Assembly (NCBI RefSeq): GCF_000730425.1
Contig: NZ_CP008896.1
Location: 5,952,001-6,016,000, forward strand
Reading direction: 5' to 3'
DNA from: Pseudomonas fluorescens
Lineage (GTDB): Bacteria; Pseudomonadota; Gammaproteobacteria; Pseudomonadales; Pseudomonadaceae
DNA: 64,000 bases
A program made the translations under genes and the position numbers. Below the pieces are notes generated by a model, which saw only the letters and a program-made list of their open reading frames with translations, had not been told where the DNA came from and searched no databases. Below are positions 48,351-57,566 of the stretch, piece by piece. The number at the start of each line of letters is the position of its first letter. The first letter of the stretch is position 1.

Positions 48351-50285
48351 CTACTCGATCTGCAGCAATACCTGGCGATTGCGCACTTGATCGCCTGCTG
48401 TGACCTGAATGGCCTTGACCACTCCGTCGATACCCGCCGTGAGCGGGTGCTCCATTTTCATCGCTTCAAGCACCAGCAGCAGTTGGCCCTTGGTCACCAC
48501 ATCCCCTTCGGCCACCTGCACCAGGGTGATGGCACCGTCCATCGGCGCCTTGACCGTGCCGTTGCTGGCTGGTGTTTCACGGCTGGCCACGGTTTGCGTT
48601 TGATTGCACACGCGCAGGCTGTGACCGGCGTGCGACAGCCAGAGCTGGATGCCCTGCAGGTGATAGGCAAGCCGTTGCCGAATGCCGTTGATGACCAGGC
48701 TGGCCCAGCCTCCATCACTGTCGAGGAGGTGAATATCGATGTTGCCGACGTGCAAATGGTCGTCCGCCAATAGCTGGACGCTGACCTCATGAAGGTGCTC
48801 ATCGATACCCAGGCGATAGGTCCAGGGCACGCTGGCATTGTTGCGCCAGCCTGCCAGGGCGGGGCGATGCACTGCCGCGCTGTGCCGATAGAACAGTGCG
48901 GCGGCCACTGCCAGTTGTTCGTCGCTGATGACGGGGCGGGCAATTTCACTGAAGTGTTCGGCGATAAAACCGGTGCTGAAATCCGCCGCGACAAACTGCG
49001 GGTGCCCAAGCAAGTCCACCAGTAACCGTTGATTGCTGGGAATCCCCAGCAGCACACAGTCCTGCACCGCACGCAGCAGTTTGCGTCGCGCCTCTTCGCG
49101 GGTGGCACCCTGGGCGATGATCTTGCCCAGCATCGGGTCATAGAACGGGCTGATGCTCTGGGGGGCCTGCAAGTCATGGTCGACCCTGACGCCGGCAGCC
49201 GGCTCCCAGCGCAGCACTTCGCCGGTTTGTGGCAAGAAACCCCGGGCCGGGTCTTCGGCGTACAGGCGCACCTCCATGGCATGCCCGGTCAACGTCACCT
49301 GGTCCTGACGCAACGGCAGGGGCTGGCCGGCGGCGATTTGCAGTTGCCAGTCCACCAGGTCCAGGCCGGTGATCAGTTCGGTGACCGGGTGCTCCACCTG
49401 CAGGCGGGTGTTCATTTCGAGAAAGTAGAACCGTCCGTTCGGCTCCAGCAGGAACTCCACGGTACCGGCGCCGACGTACTCCACTGCGCGTCCGGCCTTG
49501 AGTGCCGCCTCGCCCATGGCCTGGCGCAGTTCGGCGGTCATGGTCGGGCAGGGCGCTTCTTCGATGACCTTCTGATGGCGACGCTGTATCGAGCAATCAC
49601 GTTCGCCCAGGTAGATCAGGTTGCCGTGGGCATCACCGAACAGTTGGATTTCCACATGGCGTGGCGCGATCAACGCCTGCTCCAGAATCAGTTCGTCGCT
49701 GCCAAAGGCATTCAGGGCTTCGGAGCGTGCGGTGTGCAGTTGTTCGAGCAGCTGCACAGGCGTGTGCACCAGGCGCATGCCACGTCCGCCGCCGCCGGCA
49801 CTGGCCTTGATCATCAGCGGGTAACCGATACGCTCGGCCTCGCTTTGCAAGGTGGCGTCGTCCTGGGCGCTGCCCTGGTAGCCGGCAATGCACGGTACAC
49901 CGGCTTCGAGCATGGCGATTTTCGACAGGCGCTTGCTGCCCATCAATTCAATGGCGTGGGCGCTGGGGCCGATAAAGACCAGGCCGGCGGCGATGCAGGC
50001 CTTGGCGAACACGGGGTTTTCCGAGAGAAAGCCGTAGCCTGGGTGGACCGCGTCGGCGCCGGTGAGGCGCGCAGCGTCGAGAATCGCCGGGATGTTCAGG
50101 TAGGACTGCTGCACCGGGGCAGGGCCGATGTTCACGGCTTCGTCGGCCATCTGTACATGCAGGGCGTCAGCGTCGGCCTCGCTATAGACCGCCACGGTGC
50201 GGTAGCCCAAGGCTTGGGCGGTGCGCTGGATCCGGCAGGCGATTTCGCCGCGGTTGGCGATCAGTATTTTATTGAAGCTGGGCAT
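48351..50285 (-). CDS. atuF: Geranyl-CoA carboxylase biotin-containing alpha subunit
   Basis: 644 residues: biotin carboxylase (about 1-450; KASAGGGGRGMR glycine-rich loop and FLEMNTRLQVEHPVTE) and a C-terminal biotinyl domain with VLEAMKMEHPL, whose lysine carries biotin. With AtuC it carboxylates geranyl-CoA to isohexenylglutaconyl-CoA. Placement after atuA-E distinguishes it from methylcrotonyl or acetyl-CoA carboxylases, which are similar in sequence. A REPIN lies between atuE and this gene. Confidence 0.92.
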   Translation of the reverse strand: MPSFNKILIANRGEIACRIQRTAQALGYRTVAVYSEADADALHVQMADEAVNIGPAPVQQSYLNIPAILDAARLTGADAVHPGYGFLSENPVFAKACIAAGLVFIGPSAHAIELMGSKRLSKIAMLEAGVPCIAGYQGSAQDDATLQSEAERIGYPLMIKASAGGGGRGMRLVHTPVQLLEQLHTARSEALNAFGSDELILEQALIAPRHVEIQLFGDAHGNLIYLGERDCSIQRRHQKVIEEAPCPTMTAELRQAMGEAALKAGRAVEYVGAGTVEFLLEPNGRFYFLEMNTRLQVEHPVTELITGLDLVDWQLQIAAGQPLPLRQDQVTLTGHAMEVRLYAEDPARGFLPQTGEVLRWEPAAGVRVDHDLQAPQSISPFYDPMLGKIIAQGATREEARRKLLRAVQDCVLLGIPSNQRLLVDLLGHPQFVAADFSTGFIAEHFSEIARPVISDEQLAVAAALFYRHSAAVHRPALAGWRNNASVPWTYRLGIDEHLHEVSVQLLADDHLHVGNIDIHLLDSDGGWASLVINGIRQRLAYHLQGIQLWLSHAGHSLRVCNQTQTVASRETPASNGTVKAPMDGAITLVQVAEGDVVTKGQLLLVLEAMKMEHPLTAGIDGVVKAIQVTAGDQVRNRQVLLQIE

Positions 50286-50337
50286 TGTGGGTCCCTGTCT
50301 GATTGGTTACGCAGCACTTGCACCCCTGCGGGGCTTG

Positions 50338-50424
50338 TGTAGGCGCTGGCTTGCCTGCGATTGCATCACTTCGGTATCCCTGACAGACCGAGGTGCCCGC
50401 ATCGCAGGCAAGCCAGCTCCCACA
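50338..50424. repeat. REPIN within the atu operon
   Basis: Left unit TGTAGGCGCTGGCTTGCCTGCGAT and right unit ATCGCAGGCAAGCCAGCTCC in inverted orientation with about 40 bp between, placed in the 160-bp atuE-atuF gap. Confidence 0.82.
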
Positions 50425-50445
50425 GGGGATGGGGCGTTTTCAAGA

Positions 50446-51228
50446 TCAAATTACCCATCTGGCCTTGCGCTTCTCGACAAACGCCTGCGTCCCTTCAGTC
50501 CCTTCGTCCCCGGTCACCGCTTCAGCAAACCAATCGGCAGCCTGATCCAGCAGCGGTTCCAACGGCTGATCCAGGCTCTGGAGCAGCAACGCCTTGGTCC
50601 GGGCATTGGCCTGCGGCGCACAGCGCAACACCTGCCCCAGCACCTCATCCAAGCGCTGCGCCAACCCTTGGGGGTCATGCTCGACAACATGCACCAGCCC
50701 CAGGCGTTGCGCCTCGAGCCCATCAAACCGCGCTGCGGTCAGCGCCAGGCGTCGGGCCTGGGTCAGGCCGATACGCCGCACCACAAACGGCGCGATTTGT
50801 GCCGGCAGCACGCCGAGGCTGGTTTCTGGCAAGCCGAACTGTGCCTGGTGGTCGGCAATCGCAATGTCGCTGACACACGCCAAGCCCAACCCACCGCCCA
50901 GCACTGCGCCCTGCAACACCACAATCACCACCTGCGGCAATGCTTCGACTTCTTGCAACAGGGCGCCAAACGCCCGGTTCAAATCACGCAAGCCCTCGCG
51001 GCTGCCCGCGCGGTTCATGTCCTTGACATCACCGCCCGCACAGAAGTGCCCGCCGGCGCCACTGATCACCAGCGCTCGCATGTGCTCGTCATGCGCCACA
51101 TCCGTCAGCACCGTGCGCAGTTCGCTGACCATCTGCAAGCTCATGGCATTGCGGCTCTGGGGACGGTTGAGGGTGATGTGCAGCACACCGTTGTGCGGTT
51201 CCAGCAACAGGGTTTCCCAGGTGCTCAT
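50446..51228 (-). CDS. atuE: Isohexenylglutaconyl-CoA hydratase AtuE
   Basis: 260 residues, crotonase family: oxyanion-hole segments GAGGHFCAGGDVKDM (about 57-71) and GAVLGGGLGLACVSDIAIAD (about 105-124), with FGLPETSLGVLPAQIAPFVVRRIG. It hydrates isohexenylglutaconyl-CoA in acyclic terpene breakdown. The start ATG overlaps atuD's end by 4 bp. Confidence 0.9.
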   Translation of the reverse strand: MSTWETLLLEPHNGVLHITLNRPQSRNAMSLQMVSELRTVLTDVAHDEHMRALVISGAGGHFCAGGDVKDMNRAGSREGLRDLNRAFGALLQEVEALPQVVIVVLQGAVLGGGLGLACVSDIAIADHQAQFGLPETSLGVLPAQIAPFVVRRIGLTQARRLALTAARFDGLEAQRLGLVHVVEHDPQGLAQRLDEVLGQVLRCAPQANARTKALLLQSLDQPLEPLLDQAADWFAEAVTGDEGTEGTQAFVEKRKARWVI

Positions 51229-52382
51229 GACTTTTTCCCCGGCAGCGTGCCCATCAGTTTGCAAATGATCCCCAGCATGATCTCGTCGGCGCCGCCGCCA
51301 ATCGACACCAGGCGCACATCGCGATAGGCGCGGGCCACCGGGTTGTCCCACATAAAGCCCATGCCGCCCCAGTATTGCAGGCAGCTGTCGCTGACTTCGC
51401 GGCCCAGGCGCCCGGCCTTGAGCTTGGCCATCGAGGCCAGCCGCGTCACGTCCTGGCCTTTGATGTATTGCTCGGTGGCCTGGTACACCAGGGCGCGCAG
51501 GCATTCGATCTCGGTGGACAGTTCGGCCAGGCGGAAGTGGATCACCTGGTTGTCGATCAAGGCCTTGCCGAAGGTCTGGCGCTCCTTGCAATAGGCGATG
51601 GTGCTGTCGATGCAGAACTCCAGGCCCTTGATCATATTGGCCGCGCCAAACAGCCGTTCCTCCTGGAACTGCAGCATCTGCATCATGAACCCTGCGCCTT
51701 CATGGCCGATGCGATTGCGCTGGGGCACGCGCACGTCATCGAAAAACACCTGGGCGGTTTGCGAGCTGTGCATGCCGAGCTTTTCCAGGGGCGGGCTGAC
51801 GCTGATGCCGGGGGTGTTCATCGGCACCATGATCAGTGACTTGTTGATGTGTGGCTTGCCGTCCGAGGTGTTGGCCAGCAGGCAGATAAAATCGGCACTG
51901 GGGGCGTTGGTGATCCACATCTTGCTGCCATTGATCACGTAGTCGTCGCCGTCCTTGCGGGCGTGGGTTTTCAGGCCGGCCACGTCGGAGCCGGCACCGG
52001 TTTCCGAGACGCCGATGCAACCCACTTGTTCGCCGCTGATGGCCGGTCGCAGGAACTCCTCGCGCAGCTCGTCGGAACCGAAACGGGCCAGGGCCGGGGT
52101 GCACATATCGGTCTGCACGCCGATGGACATCGGGATACCGCCGCAACGGATGGTGCCGAACTCTTCGGCCGCGACTATCGAGTAGCTGTAGTCCAGGCCC
52201 ATGCCGCCGAACTTCTCGGGCTTGGAAATGCCCAGCAGGCCGAGGTCGCCGGCCTTGCGGAAAATCTCGTGGACAGGGAAGTGCCCGGCTGTTTCCCATT
52301 CGTCGACGTGGGGGTTGATCTCGCGTTCGACAAAGCCCCGTATGGTGCGGCGCAGCTCTTCGTGTTCTTGGGTAAAGATCAT
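51225..52382 (-). CDS. atuD: Citronellyl-CoA dehydrogenase AtuD
   Basis: 385 residues, acyl-CoA dehydrogenase: CIGVSETGAGSDVAGLKT (FAD/substrate motif), KMWITNAPSADF, and the C-terminal QYWGGMGFMWDNPVARAYRDVRLVSIGGGADEIMLGII. It oxidises citronellyl-CoA to geranyl-CoA. The catalytic glutamate-type segment near GGGADEIML is intact. Operon position supports the specific substrate. Confidence 0.92.
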   Translation of the reverse strand: MIFTQEHEELRRTIRGFVEREINPHVDEWETAGHFPVHEIFRKAGDLGLLGISKPEKFGGMGLDYSYSIVAAEEFGTIRCGGIPMSIGVQTDMCTPALARFGSDELREEFLRPAISGEQVGCIGVSETGAGSDVAGLKTHARKDGDDYVINGSKMWITNAPSADFICLLANTSDGKPHINKSLIMVPMNTPGISVSPPLEKLGMHSSQTAQVFFDDVRVPQRNRIGHEGAGFMMQMLQFQEERLFGAANMIKGLEFCIDSTIAYCKERQTFGKALIDNQVIHFRLAELSTEIECLRALVYQATEQYIKGQDVTRLASMAKLKAGRLGREVSDSCLQYWGGMGFMWDNPVARAYRDVRLVSIGGGADEIMLGIICKLMGTLPGKKS

Positions 52383-52402
52383 TTTTATTGTTCTCCTGAT
52401 CG

Positions 52403-54019
52403 TTAAAAACGCGCTGTGCCGAAGCTGTTGGGTTGCAATTGGCGCACCTGGGCCTCCTGGCAGATATCCAGCAGGTAGCCCAGCAGCGTGCGGGTGTCCC
52501 GTGGGTCAATCAGCCCGTCGTCCCACAGGTTGGCGCTGGCGTACAGGGCCGTAGACTGGCTATCGAGTTTCTGGGCGGTGACCTGTTCGAGCATGTCGAG
52601 CACCTTGGGGTCGGGCACCAGGCCATCTTTCAATTGCTTGGCCTCGGTGACAATGCGCAGCACCTTGCCAGCCTGGGCGCCGCCCATCACGGCAGTGCGG
52701 CTGTTGGGCCAGGCGAAGATAAAGCGTGGGTCCAGGCCACGGCCGCACATCGCATAGTTGCCAGCGCCATAGGAGCCGCCGACCACCACGGTGAGCTTGG
52801 GCACGCGGGCATTGGCCACCGCCTGGATCATCTTTGCGCCGTGCTTGATCACACCGTGCTGTTCGGATTCGGTACCCACCATAAAACCGGTGGTGTTGTG
52901 GAAAAACAGCAGTGGCGTCTGGCTTTGGTCGCACAGCTGGATAAACTGCGCGGCCTTGCTCGCGCCCTTGGGCGTGATGGGGCCGTTGTTGCCGATAAAC
53001 CCGCAGGCGCGGCCCTGGATCTGCACGTGGCCGCAGACGGTGTGGGGGTCGAACTCGCCCTTGAATTCGAGGAAGTTGGAGCCGTCGGCGATACGCGCAA
53101 TGATTTCCCGCACGTCATAGGGCTTTTTCGGATCATCGGGGATCAAGCCCAGCAGTTCTTCAATGGGGTACAGCGGCTCGGCGTAGGTCCGCGCCGGCTG
53201 GGGCGGCAGTCGGTCGTCCCACGGCAACAGGCTGACAATCTCGCGCACGATGCGCACGCCATCAGCATCATTTTCGGCAAGGTATTCGGCGGTGCCCGCG
53301 GTTTGCGCATGCATCTGGGCGCCGCCCAGTTCTTCATCCGTCGCCACTTCGCCGGTGGCGGCCTTGAGCAGCGGTGGGCCGGCCAGGAACAACTTGGCCT
53401 TGCCGCGCACCACCACCACGTAATCCGAAAGGCCTGGCTGATAGGCACCGCCAGCGGTGGCGGAGCCATGGACCACAGTGATCTGCGGCAGGCCCATGGC
53501 CGACATCCGCGCCTGGTTGGCAAAGCTGCGTGCGCCTTCGACGAAAATCTCCGCCGCGTAATTCAGGTTGGCGCCGCCGCTTTCGGCCAGGGTCACCACC
53601 GGCAGTTTGTTCTCCATGGCGATCTGTTGCAGGCGCAGGGATTTTTTCAGGCCACTCGGGGAAATCGTCCCGCCCTTGATCGCACTGTTGTTGGCCACCA
53701 CCAACATGCGCACGCCGCTGACGTAACCGATACCGGCAATCAAGCCGCCACCGGCCGCGCTGCCGTCCTTGTCATCGTGCAGCTTGTAGCCGGCCAGGCT
53801 CGCCAGTTCGAGGAAGGGCGCGCCGGGGTCGAGGAGCAGGTTGAGGCGTTCACGGGGCAGCAGTTGGCCGCGTTTGTCGAACTTGCCCTTGGCGGAGGTG
53901 GCCTTGTCCAACAGGTTCTGTTCCAGTTGGCGCAGGTGGTTGATGGCCGTGAGCATGGCCTCGCGGTTCTGCGCGAACTGCGGGCTGTGGGCGTCAAGTA
54001 AGGCGTCGATGACGGGCAT
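52403..54019 (-). CDS. atuC: Geranyl-CoA carboxylase beta subunit AtuC
   Basis: 538 residues, biotin-dependent carboxyltransferase: N-terminal acyl-CoA-binding half and C-terminal carboxybiotin half with GFIGNNGPITPKGASKAAQFI, LFFHNTTGFMVGTESE and GGSYGAGNYAMCGRGLDPRF. Pairs with AtuF. It resembles methylcrotonyl-CoA carboxylase beta; neighbourhood decides for geranyl-CoA. Confidence 0.92.
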   Translation of the reverse strand: MPVIDALLDAHSPQFAQNREAMLTAINHLRQLEQNLLDKATSAKGKFDKRGQLLPRERLNLLLDPGAPFLELASLAGYKLHDDKDGSAAGGGLIAGIGYVSGVRMLVVANNSAIKGGTISPSGLKKSLRLQQIAMENKLPVVTLAESGGANLNYAAEIFVEGARSFANQARMSAMGLPQITVVHGSATAGGAYQPGLSDYVVVVRGKAKLFLAGPPLLKAATGEVATDEELGGAQMHAQTAGTAEYLAENDADGVRIVREIVSLLPWDDRLPPQPARTYAEPLYPIEELLGLIPDDPKKPYDVREIIARIADGSNFLEFKGEFDPHTVCGHVQIQGRACGFIGNNGPITPKGASKAAQFIQLCDQSQTPLLFFHNTTGFMVGTESEQHGVIKHGAKMIQAVANARVPKLTVVVGGSYGAGNYAMCGRGLDPRFIFAWPNSRTAVMGGAQAGKVLRIVTEAKQLKDGLVPDPKVLDMLEQVTAQKLDSQSTALYASANLWDDGLIDPRDTRTLLGYLLDICQEAQVRQLQPNSFGTARF

Positions 54020-54022
54020 AGT

Positions 54023-54895
54023 TTACTGCCCCTCCTTGAGCACATCCGGCAGGTAGGCGCGGTGAAAACCATTGAATGACGGGCTCGGCGGCTGCGCCTT
54101 GTGCAGCGGCCAGGCGCGGCTGCCCAGGCTGGCGGCGCCGTCGATGCGCAACGTGCTGCCGCTGACGAACGCGGCGGCGGGGCTGAGCAGGAACACAATC
54201 GCCGCGCTGACTTCCGATTCGGTGCCAATGCGCTTGAGCGGTACATGTTCGCGCAGGGTCGGGATCACCGCCTTGAACGCGCCTTCGTAAGTGTCCATGC
54301 CACTGGAGGCAATCCAGCCTGGCGCCACGGCGTTGACCCGTACCCCGGCATAGCCCCACTCGAACGCGGCAGTCTTGGTGAAATTGTCCATCCCCGAGCG
54401 CGCCGCGCCCGAGTGGCCCATGCCGGGCATTCCGCCCCACATATCGGCCAACATGTTGACGATGGCGCCGCCGTGCTTGCTCATCGATTGATTGAACACC
54501 TCCCGGGCCATCAGGAAACCGCCCACCAGGTTGGTGCGCAACACCGTTTCAAAGCCTTTTTGATTGATCGATGCCAGGGGCGAGGGGTATTGGCCACCTG
54601 CGTTGTTCACCAGGCCATGGAGCGGGCCGTGTGCCTCGATGATGTGGCTGACCAGCGCTTTTACCGCCTCTTCATCGCGAATATCACAGGCCTGCCAGCT
54701 GGCGCGGCCACCGTCCTCGCTGATTTCCTGGGTGACCTGTTGCAGCTTTTGCGGCTTGCGCCCCACCAGCACCACATGGGCGCCGAGTGCCGCCAGTTCA
54801 TGGGCGGTGCAACGGCCAATCCCGCTGCCGCCGCCGGTGACGATAATGGTTTGCCCTTGGAACAAGTCGGCTTTGAAGATCGAGTCGAAGGCCAC
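54023..54895 (-). CDS. atuB: Short-chain dehydrogenase AtuB
   Basis: 290 residues, SDR family: NAD(P)-binding TGGGSGIGRCTAHEL near residue 20, NNAGG near 96, and a catalytic region around residues 150-175 where the usual tyrosine is replaced: GHSGAARSGMDNFTKT, as in 2,4-dienoyl-CoA reductase-like SDRs. Its terpene substrate is not established. The GTG start lies 12 bp after atuA. Confidence 0.88.
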   Translation of the reverse strand: MAFDSIFKADLFQGQTIIVTGGGSGIGRCTAHELAALGAHVVLVGRKPQKLQQVTQEISEDGGRASWQACDIRDEEAVKALVSHIIEAHGPLHGLVNNAGGQYPSPLASINQKGFETVLRTNLVGGFLMAREVFNQSMSKHGGAIVNMLADMWGGMPGMGHSGAARSGMDNFTKTAAFEWGYAGVRVNAVAPGWIASSGMDTYEGAFKAVIPTLREHVPLKRIGTESEVSAAIVFLLSPAAAFVSGSTLRIDGAASLGSRAWPLHKAQPPSPSFNGFHRAYLPDVLKEGQ

Positions 54896-54907
54896 GGCGA
54901 GAGTCCC

Positions 54908-56686
54908 TTAGTTGAGTTGATCAGCGAGGTGGCGGGGCACGGCAATCGGGATTTCCAGCAGTTGCTGGGCGAAGGCCTTGCCTTGGGGGTCGATGCGCAG
55001 GCTGGCGATGCCACCGCCGCCCAGGGCGTTTTCCAGGAGGAAGTTCAGGCTATGGCTGCCGGGCAGGTACCAGCGCTGGACACGTCCGTGCAGCGGGTCG
55101 AGCACATGGCTCATCCAGTCGACGATCACTTCTGGGGTCAAGGCTTCGGCAATCCATGGCAGGTATTCGGGCCGGCGCGCAATCACACCAATGTTGCTGT
55201 GGTTGCCCTTGTCACCGGAGCGCGCCACGGCCAGTTTGACCAGGGGTACGCTGGCATCGGCGAGGCCTTCAGGCCTGGGCGGGTCGAGTGGTACGTGGGG
55301 CGTGCCCAGGGCGGTGGTAGCAGGCAGTTCGCAGGGGTGGGACTGCCCTTGGAAGTCGACGCTCAGGCTGCACACGCTTTTATCGATCAGGAATGAAAAC
55401 AGGCGGATCAGCGGGTACACGGTGGGCCTGCCGCCGACGATGCCGGTCAGCCCCGGCGCCATACCGGTGGCCGCCTGGGCGATTTCCCGGGCGAACAGCG
55501 CCAGTGCCTGCTTGCTTGGGTGGCGCACCGCCAGTTTGAGCACCACTTCGCGGCAGTCCTGGCGCCGGGCGTGGGCGCCGTAGGTGGCTTCGCTGCCGAG
55601 CAATTCAATGTTGACCTCGGTGTAGGGCGCCCAGCCGCGCTGGCTGAACAGCTCTGAAGTCTTGTTGATGATCGCCTGGCTGACCCGTTCGGCCTTGGCC
55701 ACCGCATCGATGCCGGCCAGCAGGCAACTGGCGGTGCAACGAAAACCGTCGGGGTAGGTGGCGCTGACTTTGTATTGGTGGGTCGGCGCCAGCCCTTTGG
55801 CGCCGCACAGGCGCACACGGTTTTTGCCTTGCTGCTCCAGCGTGACCTGGCTGAAGTCGCAGATCACATCCGGCAGCAGATAGGCGCGCGGGTCGCCGAT
55901 TTCATACAGCAGTTGTTCGGCGACGCTCAGTTCGCTGATCAAGCCGCCCGTGCCCGGCACTTTGCTGACGGTGAACTGGCCGTCAGCGCTGACTTCGACA
56001 ATCGGGAAGCCGATGTGCTCGTAGTCCGGCACCTCGCGCCAATCGGTGAAGTTGCCACCGGTGCACTGCGCGCCGCATTCGATGATATGCCCGGCCAGCG
56101 CGGCCTGGGCCAGTCGGTCGTAGTCCTGCCACGACCAGTTGAATTCATGCACCAGGGCCGCGCTGACCACCGCGCTGTCTACCACGCGCCCGGTGATGAC
56201 GATATCGGCACCCAACTGCAGGGCCTGGACGATGCCCGGTGCGCCGAGGTAGGCGTTGGTGGACACGCACATCGCCGGCAAAGGCGCGCCGCTGAACATA
56301 TCGCTGATGCCCTGCAACTGCTTGAACTGCGGTTGCAGGTCATCGCCCAGCACGACAGCGATTTTCAACGGTACCCGGGCCTGGTCGCAGGCGGCCTGCA
56401 ATGCGGCGGCGCAGGCCTGGGGGTGAATGCCCCCGGCGTTGCTGATCACCCGGATGCCCTGGCGCTGGATATCGCCGAGCAAGGGCCCCAGCACTTCGAC
56501 GAAGTCCGTGGCGTAGCCGGCCTGGGGGTCTTTTATTCGCGCCCCGGCGAGGATCGACAGGGTGACTTCTGCCAGGTAGTCGAACACCAGGTAATCCAGC
56601 GCGCCACCTTGCACCAACTGCGCGGCGGCGGTGCAGGTGTCGCCCCAGAATGCACTGGCACAGCCGATACGGACGGTCTTATCCAT
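54908..56686 (-). CDS. atuA: Acyclic terpene utilisation protein AtuA
   Basis: 592 residues of the DUF1446/AtuA family: N-terminal part (about 1-440; [37 protein letters not shown]) and a C-terminal AtuA-like ferredoxin-fold domain (about 490-592; [22 protein letters not shown] segment [15 protein letters not shown]). Required for growth on citronellol in P. aeruginosa; the reaction is not known. It is the first gene of the operon. An in-frame upstream ATG at 56794 would run through the operator pair and is not used. Confidence 0.93.
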   Translation of the reverse strand: MDKTVRIGCASAFWGDTCTAAAQLVQGGALDYLVFDYLAEVTLSILAGARIKDPQAGYATDFVEVLGPLLGDIQRQGIRVISNAGGIHPQACAAALQAACDQARVPLKIAVVLGDDLQPQFKQLQGISDMFSGAPLPAMCVSTNAYLGAPGIVQALQLGADIVITGRVVDSAVVSAALVHEFNWSWQDYDRLAQAALAGHIIECGAQCTGGNFTDWREVPDYEHIGFPIVEVSADGQFTVSKVPGTGGLISELSVAEQLLYEIGDPRAYLLPDVICDFSQVTLEQQGKNRVRLCGAKGLAPTHQYKVSATYPDGFRCTASCLLAGIDAVAKAERVSQAIINKTSELFSQRGWAPYTEVNIELLGSEATYGAHARRQDCREVVLKLAVRHPSKQALALFAREIAQAATGMAPGLTGIVGGRPTVYPLIRLFSFLIDKSVCSLSVDFQGQSHPCELPATTALGTPHVPLDPPRPEGLADASVPLVKLAVARSGDKGNHSNIGVIARRPEYLPWIAEALTPEVIVDWMSHVLDPLHGRVQRWYLPGSHSLNFLLENALGGGGIASLRIDPQGKAFAQQLLEIPIAVPRHLADQLN

Positions 56687-56724
56687 GGGACGTTCTTCTC
56701 TGGAAAATCGTTGGACCGAGACTA

Positions 56725-56783
56725 CCAAGCAAGCGCTTGGTTTGTAAACGCTGGTCATAACTTTTGTCCAAGCGCTTGCTTGG
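56725..56783. promoter_or_regulatory. Paired inverted AtuR operator candidates
   Basis: CCAAGCAAGCGCTTGG (56725-56740) and its exact reverse complement CCAAGCGCTTGCTTGG (56768-56783), each holding the palindrome CAAGCGCTTG. Centres are 43 bp apart, about four helical turns, in the atuA-atuR divergent gap. AtuR is a TetR-type repressor of this operon in P. aeruginosa; its binding here is inferred. Confidence 0.75.
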
Positions 56784-56843
56784 GTGGCTGTCACGGCCTA
56801 AATTGCCGGCCACGACGCAATCAAAGTAGTTGAGGAGAGCAGC

Positions 56844-57467
56844 ATGGATGAGCAAAAAGCCCTGGAGGTGATGCGCACCATGGTGGCCGGCGGGCAACTG
56901 ACCGACCCCGACAGCGCCCGGGGCAAGCTGCTGCAGACCGCGGCTCACCTGTTTCGCAACAAGGGCTTTGAACGCACCACCGTGCGTGACCTGGCCAGTG
57001 CGGTGGGGATCCAGTCCGGCAGCATCTTTCACCACTTCAAGAGCAAGGACGAAATCCTGCGGGCGGTGATGGAAGAAACCATCCATTACAACACCGCGAT
57101 GATGCGCGCCTCCCTGGCCGAGGCGAGCAACCTACGCGAGCGGGTGCTGGCGCTGATTCGCTGCGAGTTGCAGTCGATCATGGGCGGTAGCGGCGAAGCC
57201 ATGGCGGTGCTGGTGTATGAATGGCGCTCGTTGTCGGCGCAAGGGCAAGCCCAGGTGCTGGCGTTGCGCGACGTCTACGAGGACATCTGGCTGCAAGTAC
57301 TGGGGGAGGCCAAGCAGGCGGGTTACATCAAGGGCGATGTGTTTATCGCTCGGCGTTTTCTGACCGGGGCGCTGTCCTGGACCACGACCTGGTTCCGCGC
57401 CCAGGGCAGCATGACCCTCGAACAATTGGCCGATGAGGCGTTGCTGCTGGTACTCAAGGCTGATTAG
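56844..57467 (+). CDS. atuR: TetR-family repressor AtuR
   Basis: 207 residues: TetR HTH (about 30-75; LFRNKGFERTTVRDLASAVGIQSGSIFHHFKSKDEIL) and a C-terminal ligand domain. Divergent from atuA with the operator pair between them. In P. aeruginosa AtuR represses atu genes and is relieved by acyclic terpene intermediates. Confidence 0.92.
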   Translation: MDEQKALEVMRTMVAGGQLTDPDSARGKLLQTAAHLFRNKGFERTTVRDLASAVGIQSGSIFHHFKSKDEILRAVMEETIHYNTAMMRASLAEASNLRERVLALIRCELQSIMGGSGEAMAVLVYEWRSLSAQGQAQVLALRDVYEDIWLQVLGEAKQAGYIKGDVFIARRFLTGALSWTTTWFRAQGSMTLEQLADEALLLVLKAD

Positions 57468-57566
57468 GCGGGGTGTGCAGGCCATTTTATTGTCGGGTAG
57501 AAAGTTGTCTCTACAGACAAAAACGCCTAGCTTAGCGAGATTCAGATTTTGAACGGTGTGTGCCTG

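Noticed and set aside
49029..50342. 437-codon open frame on the plus strand opposite atuF
   Set aside because: Mirror frame of the biotin carboxylase; no motif.
52433..54001. 522-codon open frame on the plus strand opposite atuC
   Set aside because: High-GC mirror frame of a well-supported carboxyltransferase; the translation has no family signal and lacks a ribosome-binding site.
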